Shown: positions 1-8,093, counted from the stretch's first letter. The stretch is DNA of 64,000 nt from Pseudoxanthomonas sp. J31 (GCF_000510725.1 NZ_AZNZ01000013.1:1-64000); one strand, 5' to 3'. Notes: a model not told the origin generated them from the sequence alone. Made by a program: numbers and translations.

Positions 1-125
1 AGCATGTGTTCCCCGCGCACGCGGGGATGACCCGGCAGCTAATAACGTTGCTGCGATGACCCGCGCCGCTCTGATGTTGTGCTGTGCGTTGAGTACGTTC
101 CCCGAAAACAAGGGGATAATGACCG
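1..125 (+). CRISPR. Degenerate trailing end of a type I-E CRISPR array
   Basis: Positions 6-34 form a 29-base type I-E-like repeat: it starts GTGTTCCCCGCGC, has the CCCCGCG/CGCGGGG stem, and ends GGGGATGACCCG (consensus GATGAACCG). Bases 1-5 would be the end of a spacer. At 95-125 a diverged copy keeps TTCCCC and GGGGATAATGACCG. The interval between them is about 60 bases, longer than one 32-base spacer, and includes a second GCGATGACCCG tail at 53-63, so the end of the array looks decayed. The repeat orientation places leader and cas genes left of the window. No cas gene is visible here. A single good repeat limits certainty. Confidence 0.6.
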
Positions 126-306
126 CCCGCAATCCGGGGGGGAAGGATGCCTCTTGAGGCCTCGCTTGCGCACCGGATGACTTGCCAGCTCCCGCGGCGA
201 TGGTTCCCCCACGCATGGCTCCCCAGGGCTTCTACTTGCCCCTTGAGCCGTCGAAAGCCACGGGTCGGTTGATGTCGGCTCGCGCCAGTACACATACAAT
301 TGCGCG
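126..306. other. Intergenic stretch between CRISPR end and rlmI
   Basis: No convincing gene is seen. A short open frame on the minus strand here has no ribosome binding site or family resemblance. The promoter of rlmI presumably lies in the last 80 bases, which include a slightly AT-richer stretch just before the start codon, but no clear -10/-35 pair can be assigned. Confidence 0.4.
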
Positions 307-1488
307 ATGAATACCCCCTACCCCACCGTGCGGCTGAAGAACGCGTGGCGTTCCAGCCATCCCTGGATCTTCCAGAAGCTCGTCGAGAAGCCGGCCCAGC
401 GGCCGCGCCCGGGCGAGATCGTCGACGCCTACGACGTGGACGGACAGTTCATCGGCTGCGGCTTCTACAACGGCCACTCGCGCATCGCCCTGCGCATCCT
501 GGAGACCGACCCGGCGGTGGCGGTGGACGCGGACTGGTTCGCGCGCCGGATCGGCCAGGCCGTGGCCCTGCGCCGCGAGGTGCTGAAGCTGGACGAGGTG
601 TCCAATGCCTGGCGCGTGGTCCACGCCGAGGGCGACGGCCTCACCGGCCTGGTGGTGGACCGCTACGACGACCTGCTGGTGGTGGAGTTCTTCAGCGCCG
701 GCATGTGGCGCTACCGCGAGTGGATCTACGCCGCGCTGCAGGCGCAGTTCCCCGGCGCGCGCATCTACAGCTTCGCCGAGGACCACGTGCAGAAGCAGGA
801 GAGCTTCGACTACCGCCCGGTGTACAGCGGTGGCGGCTCGCCGGAGCCGGCCATCATCACCGAGCACGGGATCCGCTTCCGCGCCGACCCGGCCGGGGCG
901 CACAAGACCGGCTTCTTCGCCGACCAGCGCGAGAACCGCGAGTGGTTCTCGCGCCAGGTGGCGGGCAAGCGCGTGCTGGACCTGTGCTGCAACACCGGCG
1001 GCTTCGCCGTGTACGCAGCGGTGCGCGGCGCCGCCGAGGTCACCGGCATCGACATCGACGAGGCGGTGATCGAGATCGCCAAGGGCAACGCCCGCCTCAA
1101 CAACGTGCGCCCGCGCTTCGTCCAGGCCGACATCTTCCCCTGGCTGCGCGACGCGGCCGCCCGCGGCGAGCAGTACGACGCGGTGGTGCTCGACCCGGCC
1201 AAGATGACCCGCGACCGCGACCAGGTCATCAACGCGCTGAAGAAGTACCTGGACATGAACAAGCTGGCGCTGGGCGTGGTCAGGCCCGGTGGCCTGCTGG
1301 CGACGTTCTCCTGCACCGGCCTGGTGGCCGAGGACCAGTTCCTGGACATGCTGCGCCGCGCCGCGTTCTACGCCGGCCGCACCGTGCAGGTGCTGAAGGT
1401 GGCCGGCGCCGGCCCGGACCATCCGTTCCTGGCGCACGTGCCGGAGTCGCGCTACCTCAAGGCGGTGTTCTGCCGCGTGCTGGACTGA
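307..1488 (+). CDS. rlmI: Class I SAM-dependent rRNA methyltransferase, RlmI family
   Basis: 393 residues, the usual length of RlmI (23S rRNA m5C1962 methyltransferase; E. coli protein about 396). The N-terminal 75 residues are the PUA-like RNA-binding part (HPWIFQ, then FIGCGFYN). The Rossmann methyltransferase follows, with motif I DLCCNTGGFAVYA, acidic GIDIDEAVIE and a motif IV written LDPAKM where most relatives have LDPPKF. The catalytic-cysteine region reads FSCTG. It acts on ribosomal RNA in the cytoplasm. It stands alone, with a hairpin 7 bases after its stop. The family is clear, the exact target site is inferred. Confidence 0.85.
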   Translation: MNTPYPTVRLKNAWRSSHPWIFQKLVEKPAQRPRPGEIVDAYDVDGQFIGCGFYNGHSRIALRILETDPAVAVDADWFARRIGQAVALRREVLKLDEVSNAWRVVHAEGDGLTGLVVDRYDDLLVVEFFSAGMWRYREWIYAALQAQFPGARIYSFAEDHVQKQESFDYRPVYSGGGSPEPAIITEHGIRFRADPAGAHKTGFFADQRENREWFSRQVAGKRVLDLCCNTGGFAVYAAVRGAAEVTGIDIDEAVIEIAKGNARLNNVRPRFVQADIFPWLRDAAARGEQYDAVVLDPAKMTRDRDQVINALKKYLDMNKLALGVVRPGGLLATFSCTGLVAEDQFLDMLRRAAFYAGRTVQVLKVAGAGPDHPFLAHVPESRYLKAVFCRVLD

Positions 1489-1494
1489 GCACGC

Positions 1495-1515
1495 CCCGCC
1501 GGTGCGGCCGGCGGG
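1495..1515 (+). terminator. Hairpin after rlmI
   Basis: An 8-bp GC stem (CCCGCCGG / CCGGCGGG) with a 5-base loop starts 7 bases after the rlmI stop. No T-run follows, so its strength as an intrinsic terminator is uncertain. Confidence 0.45.
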
Positions 1516-1529
1516 TTGATCGCGATCAA
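1516..1529. promoter_or_regulatory. Consensus FNR/Anr box
   Basis: The sequence TTGATCGCGATCAA is a perfect palindrome and an exact match to the FNR/Anr consensus TTGAT-N4-ATCAA. It is centred 63 bases before the start codon of the following SDR gene, which would put a class II (-41.5) transcription start near 1564 and leave a short leader with the GAGGAG ribosome site. It suggests oxygen-responsive control of that gene. No protein-binding evidence is available from sequence. Confidence 0.55.
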
Positions 1530-1585
1530 GGTGGCCGCCGCGCCCGGGCCCGAGCATGGGAGCAACCCGCCAGAGGAGCATTGCC

Positions 1586-2329
1586 ATGAACAGGTTCGAA
1601 GGACAGGTCGCGATCGTCACCGGCGGCGCATCGGGCATCGGCGAGGCCATCTGCCGCCGCCTGGCGCGCGAGGGCGCGAAGGTCGTCATCGCCGATTACG
1701 ACGGCGCCGCGGCGCAGGCGCTGGCCGCCGGCCTCGGCAAGGCGGATGCGCTGGCGTTCCAGCTGGACGTGGCCGATGCCGCGGCGGTGGAGCGCATGGT
1801 CCAGGCCACGGTGGAGCGCTTCGGCGGCCTGCACCTGGCGGTGAACAACGCCGGGATCGGCGGGCCCAGCCATCCCACCGCCGATTACCCGCTGGCCGAC
1901 TGGCACCGCGTCATCGACGTCAACCTGCACGGGGTGATGTACTCGATGAAGCATGAGCTGCCGGCGATGCTGGCCAGCGGCGGCGGCTCCATCGTCAACA
2001 TGGCCTCGATCCTTGGCAGCGTGGGCTGGAGCGGCTCGATCGCCTACGTGGCCGCCAAGCACGCGCTGCTGGGCATGACGAAGACCGCGGCGATGGAATA
2101 TGCGCCGCAGGGCATCCGGGTGAACGCGGTCGGACCGGCCTTCATCGACACCCCGCTGCTGTCGGGCCTGGAGCCGGCGGTACGCGAGGGCCTGGTCGCC
2201 CTGCATCCGGCCGGCCGCCTGGGCACCACGGACGAGGTCGCGGCGCTGACCTGCTTCCTGCTGTCGAAGGAAGCCTCGTTCGTGACCGGCAGCTACCACC
2301 TGGTCGACGGCGGCTACACCGCGCGCTGA
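1586..2329 (+). CDS. SDR family oxidoreductase
   Basis: 247 residues, a classical short-chain dehydrogenase. It has the N-terminal TGGASGIGE nucleotide-binding glycine motif, the NNAG motif, the catalytic Ser/Tyr/Lys region with YVAAK, and a C-terminal end (GSYHLVDGGYTAR) typical of the glucose/acyl reductase type. The start is fixed by GAGGAG at 1573-1578, eight bases upstream. A longer frame from 1556 is possible but lacks a ribosome site. It is a single-gene unit preceded by a consensus FNR/Anr box, so low-oxygen induction is a reasonable inference. The substrate cannot be deduced. Confidence 0.85.
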   Translation: MNRFEGQVAIVTGGASGIGEAICRRLAREGAKVVIADYDGAAAQALAAGLGKADALAFQLDVADAAAVERMVQATVERFGGLHLAVNNAGIGGPSHPTADYPLADWHRVIDVNLHGVMYSMKHELPAMLASGGGSIVNMASILGSVGWSGSIAYVAAKHALLGMTKTAAMEYAPQGIRVNAVGPAFIDTPLLSGLEPAVREGLVALHPAGRLGTTDEVAALTCFLLSKEASFVTGSYHLVDGGYTAR

Positions 2330-2333
2330 AGCC

Positions 2334-2351
2334 GCGCGGCAGCCGCCGCGC
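2334..2351. terminator. Hairpin between converging SDR and putP genes
   Basis: A perfect 7-bp stem (GCGCGGC / GCCGCGC, loop AGCC) fills the 22 bases between the stop codons of two converging genes and could end both transcripts. No T-run is seen on either side. Confidence 0.45.
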
Positions 2352-3839
2352 TCAGTGGCCCTGCTCGCGCAGCGCCGCGCGCACCTGGGCGTGGCGCGCC
2401 TGCACGTCCTGCGCCGGCGCCTTGTCCAGCAGGCTGGCCACCACGATCGCGACGGTGCCGGCGATGAAGCCGGGCACCATCTCGTACAGCGCGCTGCCGG
2501 TGTGCTTCCACGCGATCACCGTGATCGCGCCGGCCAGCATGCCCGCCAGCGCGCCGTTGCGGGTCATGCGCTTCCAGAACAGCGACAGCACCACCACCGG
2601 ACCGAACGCGGCGCCGAACCCGGCCCAGGCGTAGGAGACCAGGCCCAGCACCCGGCTGTCGGGATCGCGCGCGATCCACATCGCCAGCGCGGCCACCGCC
2701 AGCACCATGCCGCGACCGAACCAGACCAGTTCGCGGTGGCCGGCGTTGGGCCGCAGCAGGCCGCGGTAGAAGTCCTCGGTCAGCGCGCTGGAGCACACCA
2801 GCAGCTGCGCCGACAGGGTGCTCATGATCGCCGCCAGGATCGCCGACAGCAGCACGCCGGCGATCCACGGGTTGAACAGCTGCTCGCCCAGGGCGATGAA
2901 CACCCGCTCCGGATTGGCGTTCACCGGGCCGGCGACCGCGGGGTGGGCGGCGAACCAGGCCACCCCGGACAGGCCAGTGGCGACCGCGCCGCCCAGGCAC
3001 AGCACCATCCAGCCCATGGCGATGCGGCGCGCGCGCGGGATGGTGGCCAGGCTCTCGGCGGCCATGAACCGGGCCAGGATGTGCGGCTGCCCGCAGTAGC
3101 CCAGGCCCCAGGCCAGCGCCGAGACCACCGCCACCACGCCGCCGGCGCCGACCCAGTGCAGCCGGGTGGGGTCCACCTGCTCGACCAGGGCCACCGCTTC
3201 GGTCGGGCCGCCGGCGCCGAGCACCGCGAACACCGGTACCAGCAGCAGGGCGAAGATCATCAGCGTGGCCTGCACGGTGTCGGTCCAGCTCACCGCCAGG
3301 AAGCCGCCGACGAAGGTGTAGGCGATGGTCGCCGCCGCGCCCCACAGCATGGCCTGGCCGTAGGGCAGGCCGAACATGGCTTCGAACAGGCGCGCGCCGG
3401 CGACGATGCCGGAGGCGCAGTAGATGGCGAAGAACACCAGGATCACCAGCGCCGAGAGGATCCGCAGCAGGCGGCTGCGGTCCTCGAAGCGGTGGCTGAA
3501 GTAGTCCGGCAGGGTCAGCGCGTTGCGGGTGCGCTCGGTGTACAGGCGCAGCGGCCCGGCCACCCAGCGCCAGTTGGCCCAGGCGCCCAGCAGCAGGCCG
3601 ACCGCGATCCAGGCCTCCGACAGCCCGGCCAGGTACAGCGCGCCGGGCAGGCCCATCATCAGCCAGCCGCTCATGTCCGAGGCGCCGGCCGCCAGCGCCG
3701 TCACCAGCCCGCCCAGCGAGCGGCCGCCGAGGATGTAGTCGTCGAAGGTACGGGTGCGCCGCCAGGCGACGAAGCCGATGCCCACCATCAGCAGCAGGTA
3801 GGCGCAGAAGGTCACGAGCAACGGGGTACTGGCGGTCAT
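2352..3839 (-). CDS. putP: Sodium/proline symporter (SSF family)
   Basis: 495 residues against 502 for E. coli PutP. It is a hydrophobic protein with about 12-13 membrane segments typical of the sodium:solute symporter family, beginning TPLLVTFCAYLLLMVGIGFVAW. It has the GGRSLGG and SGWLMMGLPGALY segments of the Na+ site region and WANWRWVAGPLR in the second helical bundle. It would import proline with Na+ across the inner membrane. The chosen ATG at 3839 starts directly before the first helix; upstream in-frame starts would add a non-homologous leader. No putA lies beside it. A perfect palindrome at 3906-3921 lies in its upstream region. Confidence 0.87.
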   Translation of the reverse strand: MTASTPLLVTFCAYLLLMVGIGFVAWRRTRTFDDYILGGRSLGGLVTALAAGASDMSGWLMMGLPGALYLAGLSEAWIAVGLLLGAWANWRWVAGPLRLYTERTRNALTLPDYFSHRFEDRSRLLRILSALVILVFFAIYCASGIVAGARLFEAMFGLPYGQAMLWGAAATIAYTFVGGFLAVSWTDTVQATLMIFALLLVPVFAVLGAGGPTEAVALVEQVDPTRLHWVGAGGVVAVVSALAWGLGYCGQPHILARFMAAESLATIPRARRIAMGWMVLCLGGAVATGLSGVAWFAAHPAVAGPVNANPERVFIALGEQLFNPWIAGVLLSAILAAIMSTLSAQLLVCSSALTEDFYRGLLRPNAGHRELVWFGRGMVLAVAALAMWIARDPDSRVLGLVSYAWAGFGAAFGPVVVLSLFWKRMTRNGALAGMLAGAITVIAWKHTGSALYEMVPGFIAGTVAIVVASLLDKAPAQDVQARHAQVRAALREQGH

Positions 3840-3905
3840 GCAGGATCCGGTTGGCGGGTGGCCGCGGGGGCACGAAACCACACAGGCTAATTGCCGCGCC
3901 AGCAT

Positions 3906-3921
3906 GGTTGCAATCGCAACC
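3906..3921. promoter_or_regulatory. Perfect palindrome upstream of putP
   Basis: GGTTGC-AATC-GCAACC lies 67 bases upstream of the putP start and 15 bases past the stop of the DUF488 gene. It could be an operator for putP control or a weak terminator of the DUF488 gene; sequence alone does not decide. Confidence 0.35.
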
Positions 3922-3935
3922 GAAACCCCGAAGGC

Positions 3936-4307
3936 TTAGCCCGAGCCCTGCAGGATGTAGTCGCGCAGCGCCACCGCGTTGTTGTGTTCCTCGTCCGCCG
4001 CGGCGTACACGAAGGTTACCGGCCCCCGCACAAGATAGCTGCGCAATCGCGCCAGTCCCGCCTCGTTGGCGGCGAGTTCGGCGAAGTAGCGCGCGCGGAA
4101 CGCCTCCCAGCGGGCCGGGTCGTGGCCGTACCAGCGGCGCAGCGCGGTGCTGGGCGCGATGATCCGCAGCCAGGCCTCCAGTTCCAGCGTGTCCTTGCGC
4201 ATCCCGCGCGGCCAGACCCCGTCCACCAGCAGGCGCAGCCCGTCCTCCGCGTCCGGCGGCTCGTACACGCGCTTCAGGCGCACCGGATAGCGGGCGGGGC
4301 GGGCCAT
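3936..4307 (-). CDS. DUF488 family protein (YeaO-like)
   Basis: 123 residues, matching the short YeaO branch of DUF488. Recognisable segments are the opening IRLKRVYEP-type strand (here PVRLKRVYEPPDAEDG), LLVDGVWPRG, the central WYGHDPARWEAFRARY and the C-terminal FVYAAADEEHNNAVAL. The biochemical role of the family is not established. It lies alone between putP (same strand, downstream) and the divergent rmuC. The start is the ATG at 4307; the open frame continues far upstream only because it overlaps rmuC antisense. Confidence 0.8.
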   Translation of the reverse strand: MARPARYPVRLKRVYEPPDAEDGLRLLVDGVWPRGMRKDTLELEAWLRIIAPSTALRRWYGHDPARWEAFRARYFAELAANEAGLARLRSYLVRGPVTFVYAAADEEHNNAVALRDYILQGSG

Positions 4308-4397
4308 GGCCGGCACTGTGTGGGCGCGCGGATTCCCCCGGCGTGAAGCCGCCGCGCGGTCGCAGGGCCTGAGACCGCCGGCCGCTACACTTCGCGC

Positions 4398-5969
4398 ATG
4401 ACCGAATCCCTGCTCCTGATCGTCATCGCCGGCCTGCTGCTGGCGATCCTGGCCTGCGTGGTCGCCCTGCTGCTGCGTCGCCCCGACGCCGCCTTCGAGC
4501 GCCTGCGCGCGCAGCTGGAGGAAGCCCTGCGCGCCGAACAGCGCGATGGCCGCCTGGAGCTGCGCCAGCAGCTGGATGGCCTGGCCACCACCCAGGGCGC
4601 GCGCATCGATGGCTTCGCCCGCCACCTGGCCGACCTGGGCACCCGCACCGACGCCCGCCTGGACCAGCTGCGCGACTCCCTCACCGAGGACGCGCGCAAG
4701 GGCCGGGCCGAGGGCATCGAGGCGCAGGCCAGGCTGGGCGAGCTGCTGTCGCAGCGGCTGGGCGACATGCGCGCGCAGCTGGACCTGTTCGGCCGCCAGC
4801 AGGACACCCGCATCCAGGCCTTCGGCGAGCAGCTGGCGGCGCTGCGCGCCAGCCTGACCGAGGACGCCCGCGTCACCCGCCAGGAGGCGCTGGAATCGCA
4901 GCAGCGCTTCGCCGAGGGCCTCAACCAGCGCCTGCAGGAGCTGACCGCGCGCAACGAGCTGCGCATCGGCGAGATGCGCGCCACCCTGGAGCAGCAGCTG
5001 CGCGCGCTGCAGCAGGACAACGCCGCCAAGCTGGAGAAGATGCGCGAGACGGTGGACGAGAAGCTGCAGAGCACCCTCGCCACCCGCCTGGATTCGTCCT
5101 TCAAGCTGGTGTCCGAGCGCCTGGAGCAGGTGCAGCGCGGGCTGGGCGAGATGCAGCAGCTGGCCACCGGCGTGGGCGACCTCAAGCGCGTGCTGACCAA
5201 CGTCAAGACCCGCGGCACCTGGGGCGAGGTGCAGCTGGACGCGATCCTGGAGCAGACCCTCACCCCCGAGCAGTACGCGCGCAGCGTGCGCCTGCGCCCG
5301 GACAGCGCCGAGGCGGTGGACTTCGCCGTGCGCCTGCCCGGCCGCGGCAACGACGAGGCGCCGCTGTGGCTGCCGATCGACTGCAAGTTCCCGCGCGAGG
5401 ACTACGAGCGCCTGGTCGACGCCCAGGAACAGGGCGACCCGGAGCTGGTACGCAGCTGCGGCGCGCAGCTGGAGAAGGCGATCCGGATCCAGGCCAAGTC
5501 GATCTGCGAGAAGTACATCGTGCCGCCGCACACCACCGACTTCGCGGTGATGTTCCTGCCCACCGAGGGCCTGTACGCCGAGGTGATCCGCCGCGCCGGG
5601 CTGACCGACGCCCTGCAGCGCGAGCACCGCATCGTGGTCGCCGGCCCGACCACCGTCACCGCCCTGCTCGGCAGCCTGCAGATGGGCTTCCGCACCCTGG
5701 CCATCGAGAAGCGCTCCAGCGAGGTGTGGCAGCTGCTGGGTGCGGTGAAGAGCGAGTTCGGCAAGTTCGCCGGCATCCTCGAGCGCGCGGAGAAGCAGAT
5801 CAGCACCGTGGGCAAGAGCCTGGGCGATGCCAGCCGCAAGACCCGCACCATCGAGCGCCGCCTGCGCAGCGTGGAGTCGCTGGGCCAGGAGCAGGCGCAG
5901 GCGCTGCTGGGCGACCTGGGCCTGGACGCGGTCGAGGCCGGGCTGGACGGCGAGGACGGCGGGTCCTGA
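4398..5969 (+). CDS. rmuC: DNA recombination protein RmuC
   Basis: 523 residues. An N-terminal membrane helix (about residues 3-26) is followed by a long coiled coil (about 30-250) rich in Gln, Arg and Glu. The RmuC core comes next, with NVKTRGTWGEVQLDAILEQ, LPIDCKFPREDYERL and VMFLPTEGLYAEVIRR, segments of the endonuclease-like fold. RmuC limits inverted-repeat rearrangements and protects replication forks in E. coli; its nuclease activity is inferred from fold. It is monocistronic and ends before a strong bidirectional terminator. Confidence 0.92.
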   Translation: MTESLLLIVIAGLLLAILACVVALLLRRPDAAFERLRAQLEEALRAEQRDGRLELRQQLDGLATTQGARIDGFARHLADLGTRTDARLDQLRDSLTEDARKGRAEGIEAQARLGELLSQRLGDMRAQLDLFGRQQDTRIQAFGEQLAALRASLTEDARVTRQEALESQQRFAEGLNQRLQELTARNELRIGEMRATLEQQLRALQQDNAAKLEKMRETVDEKLQSTLATRLDSSFKLVSERLEQVQRGLGEMQQLATGVGDLKRVLTNVKTRGTWGEVQLDAILEQTLTPEQYARSVRLRPDSAEAVDFAVRLPGRGNDEAPLWLPIDCKFPREDYERLVDAQEQGDPELVRSCGAQLEKAIRIQAKSICEKYIVPPHTTDFAVMFLPTEGLYAEVIRRAGLTDALQREHRIVVAGPTTVTALLGSLQMGFRTLAIEKRSSEVWQLLGAVKSEFGKFAGILERAEKQISTVGKSLGDASRKTRTIERRLRSVESLGQEQAQALLGDLGLDAVEAGLDGEDGGS

Positions 5970-6023
5970 GGCCGGAGGTGCGGCGGCCATCGCCGTCACG
6001 CGCGGTCGGTTTGATGGATGGAA

Positions 6024-6049
6024 GAAGGGCCCGGTCTCCCGGGCCCTTC
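6024..6049. terminator. Strong bidirectional terminator between rmuC and mlaA
   Basis: A perfect 11-bp stem (GAAGGGCCCGG paired with CCGGGCCCTTC) with a 4-base loop lies between two converging genes, 55 bases after the rmuC stop and 23 bases after the mlaA stop on the other strand. Confidence 0.8.
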
Positions 6050-6071
6050 GTGCGCCTGCGTCGCTTCCGGC

Positions 6072-7160
6072 TCAGGTGCCGGGGATCGGCATCGCGTCCA
6101 CCGGCACGGTGGGGTCGCGGTCCTCGCGCAGGTATTCGGGCAGGTCGTCGCCCTCGTGCCTGCGGTTGCCGCGGCGGTCGGCCTCGATCTGGTACTGGCG
6201 GCGCTGCATCCACGCGTCGCGGATCATCGCGTACTCGTCCACCGCGTTCTCGCGCATGCTCTCGATCGGCAGCAGCGCGGCGCGGCGGTCCACCAGCTGC
6301 GCGCCCTGCAGGGCGATGCGGTAGCGGTCGCGCTCGACCTGGCGGGTCGGCGACAGCGGCATGTCGCCGGCCAGGCCGAACACGTCGCGCACCGTGCGCG
6401 GGCCGAAGAACGGCAGCTCCACGTAGCGCGAGTTGCGCCAGCCCCAGATGCCCAGGGTCTGGCCGAAGTCCTCGCTGCGGCGCTTCATCTTCAGGTCGGT
6501 GGCCGGGTCGAAGATGCCGCCGATGCCCAGGGTGGTGTTGACCACGAACCGGCCCAGGGTCTGCACCGCGTCGCGCGGGCGGCCCTGCAGCAGCTGGTTG
6601 AGGAAGATCACCGGCGAGGCCAGGTTGTCGAAGAAGTTGCCCACGCCCAGGCGCACCGGTTCCGGCACCACCGTCACGTAGGCGCGCGCCACCGGGCGGG
6701 CGATGGTGCGGTCGACCACGTTGTTGAAGGCGTGGATGCGCCGGTTCATCGGCTCCCACGGGTCGTAGGCCGGGCGCGCGGACGGATCGCCGTCAGCCGG
6801 CGCGCCGTACAGCGCGGCGAAGTCGTCCTCGGCCTCGGTCGGCGCCAGGGCGTCGGTATCGGTGGCGGCGGGATCGACGGGATCGACGGGGTCGACGGGA
6901 TCGACGGGATCGACGGGATCGGCCGGCACCGCGGCGACTTCCGCGCCTTCCTGCGCCGGCGCCAGGGCGCCGGCTCCGGCCTCAGGCGCCGGCTGGGCGG
7001 CGGTCGCCGGATCGGTGGGTTCGCCGGCGGCAGCGACGGCCGCCGTGCCGGCCACGAGCGGGGCCGGCTCCGGACCGGTGTCGGCGGACTTCGGCGCGCT
7101 GGCGCAGCCGGCCAGCAACAGCAGCGGCAACAGCAGGGCGCCGGTGGGGGCGGGCTTCAT
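6072..7160 (-). CDS. mlaA: Phospholipid-binding lipoprotein MlaA (VacJ)
   Basis: 362 residues, longer than E. coli MlaA (251). The extra length is a linker of about 110 residues between the lipobox (LLLLAGC) and the MlaA domain, rich in Ala/Pro/acidic residues and including a DPV tripeptide repeat. The domain itself is clear: YDPWEPMNRRIHAFNNVVDR, GNFFDNLASPVIFLNQLLQG, then FVVNTTLGIGGIFDPA. MlaA removes misplaced phospholipids from the outer leaflet of the outer membrane and passes them to MlaC. It is last in the mlaFEDCB-A operon and overlaps mlaB by four bases (ATGA). Confidence 0.93.
   Translation of the reverse strand: MKPAPTGALLLPLLLLAGCASAPKSADTGPEPAPLVAGTAAVAAAGEPTDPATAAQPAPEAGAGALAPAQEGAEVAAVPADPVDPVDPVDPVDPVDPAATDTDALAPTEAEDDFAALYGAPADGDPSARPAYDPWEPMNRRIHAFNNVVDRTIARPVARAYVTVVPEPVRLGVGNFFDNLASPVIFLNQLLQGRPRDAVQTLGRFVVNTTLGIGGIFDPATDLKMKRRSEDFGQTLGIWGWRNSRYVELPFFGPRTVRDVFGLAGDMPLSPTRQVERDRYRIALQGAQLVDRRAALLPIESMRENAVDEYAMIRDAWMQRRQYQIEADRRGNRRHEGDDLPEYLREDRDPTVPVDAMPIPGT
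6871..6922. repeat. 9-bp tandem repeat inside mlaA
   Basis: About 5.7 copies of a 9-base unit (GGATCGACG, one copy GGGTCGACG) encode a run of Asp-Pro-Val on the minus strand in the linker of MlaA. The unit length is a multiple of three, so copy-number change would keep the frame and only alter linker length. Confidence 0.8.
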
Positions 7161-7465
7161 GGGGAGGCTCCGGCGTAGTTCAGTTGGGGGTCCAGCCGGT
7201 AGGCGGCGCGCAGCTCGGCCAGGCCGGGCGCGTCGCCCCGGATTTCGACCTGGCCGCCGGCGCGCATGCGCGCGGCGGCCTCGGCCAGCAGCGCCAGGCC
7301 GGCGCTGTCCAGGGCCTGGATCGCGCCCAGCTCCAGCGCGCGGGCGCCGTCGGCCAGCGCCTGCAGCGTCGGCCACAGCGCCACCGCGGCCGCCCGGTCC
7401 AGGCGGCCTTCCAGGTGCAGCACCTCGCCTTCGCGGCGGGCGCGGGCGCCGTCAGCGGCTGCCAT
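7157..7465 (-). CDS. mlaB: STAS-domain protein MlaB
   Basis: 102 residues, one STAS domain. The key strand-helix region reads LELGAIQALDSAGLALLAEA, matching the conserved D-S/T-A-G segment that docks on the ABC ATPase. MlaB binds MlaF at the inner membrane and is needed for assembly of the MlaFEDB complex. It overlaps mlaC upstream by 14 bases and mlaA downstream by 4 bases, so it is translationally coupled. Confidence 0.88.
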   Translation of the reverse strand: MAAADGARARREGEVLHLEGRLDRAAAVALWPTLQALADGARALELGAIQALDSAGLALLAEAAARMRAGGQVEIRGDAPGLAELRAAYRLDPQLNYAGASP

Positions 7466-8093
7466 TGGTGTCCGGGCGCAGGCTGCCGCTGCGCAGCTCG
7501 GCGGCGACCTGGGCGATCGTCTTCTGCCGCAGCGGGGCGTCGAACTGGGTGCGGAAGGTCTGCACGTAGGACACGCCCTCGACCATCACGTCGAAGATCT
7601 TCCAGCCGCCGTTGTTGCGCACCAGGTAGTCGACCGGGATCGGGTCGCCGCCGTCGCGCAGGATCTCGGTGGACACGCGCACACCGCGGTTGTTCGGCAG
7701 CGGGGTCTCCGACTTCAGGCGGATGCGCGGGCGGCCTTCGAACGCCAGCAGGGCGTCGCCGTAGCGCTGCATCAGGTTGTCGGTCATGGCATCGGCGAAC
7801 AGGGCCACGTCGGCCTCGCTGGCGCCGCGGCCGTGCGGGCCCAGCACCAGGCGCGCGGCGTACTCGCGGTCGAAGCCGGTGCGCAGTTCGGACTCGATGT
7901 AGGCGCGCAGCGCCTTGCGGTCCTTCTGGAACTCGGGGCGGCGCTGCTGCAGGGTGGTCAGGACGCGGGTGCCGGTTTCGACCACCTGGCGGCCCGGGGT
8001 CTGCGCGCTGGCCTGGGCCTGCGCCTGGGCGTGGACCGGGGCGCCCGCCAGCAGCGGCAGGGCCAGGGCGAGGGAGAGGATCAGGGGCTTCAT
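7452..8093 (-). CDS. mlaC: Periplasmic phospholipid carrier MlaC
   Basis: 213 residues with a cleavable signal peptide (KPLILSLALALPLLAGAPVHA, cut about residue 22) and the Ttg2/MlaC fold. Family segments are QRRPEFQKDRKALRAYIESE, FDREYAARLVLG and a C-terminal VEGVSYVQTFRTQFDAPLR. It ferries phospholipid between MlaA at the outer membrane and MlaFEDB at the inner membrane. Its start overlaps the end of mlaD by four bases. Confidence 0.92.
   Translation of the reverse strand: MKPLILSLALALPLLAGAPVHAQAQAQASAQTPGRQVVETGTRVLTTLQQRRPEFQKDRKALRAYIESELRTGFDREYAARLVLGPHGRGASEADVALFADAMTDNLMQRYGDALLAFEGRPRIRLKSETPLPNNRGVRVSTEILRDGGDPIPVDYLVRNNGGWKIFDVMVEGVSYVQTFRTQFDAPLRQKTIAQVAAELRSGSLRPDTNGSR

Noticed and set aside
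6862-6924. Short tandem repeat considered as a CRISPR or non-coding satellite
   Set aside because: The 9-bp units have no spacers and are in frame in mlaA.
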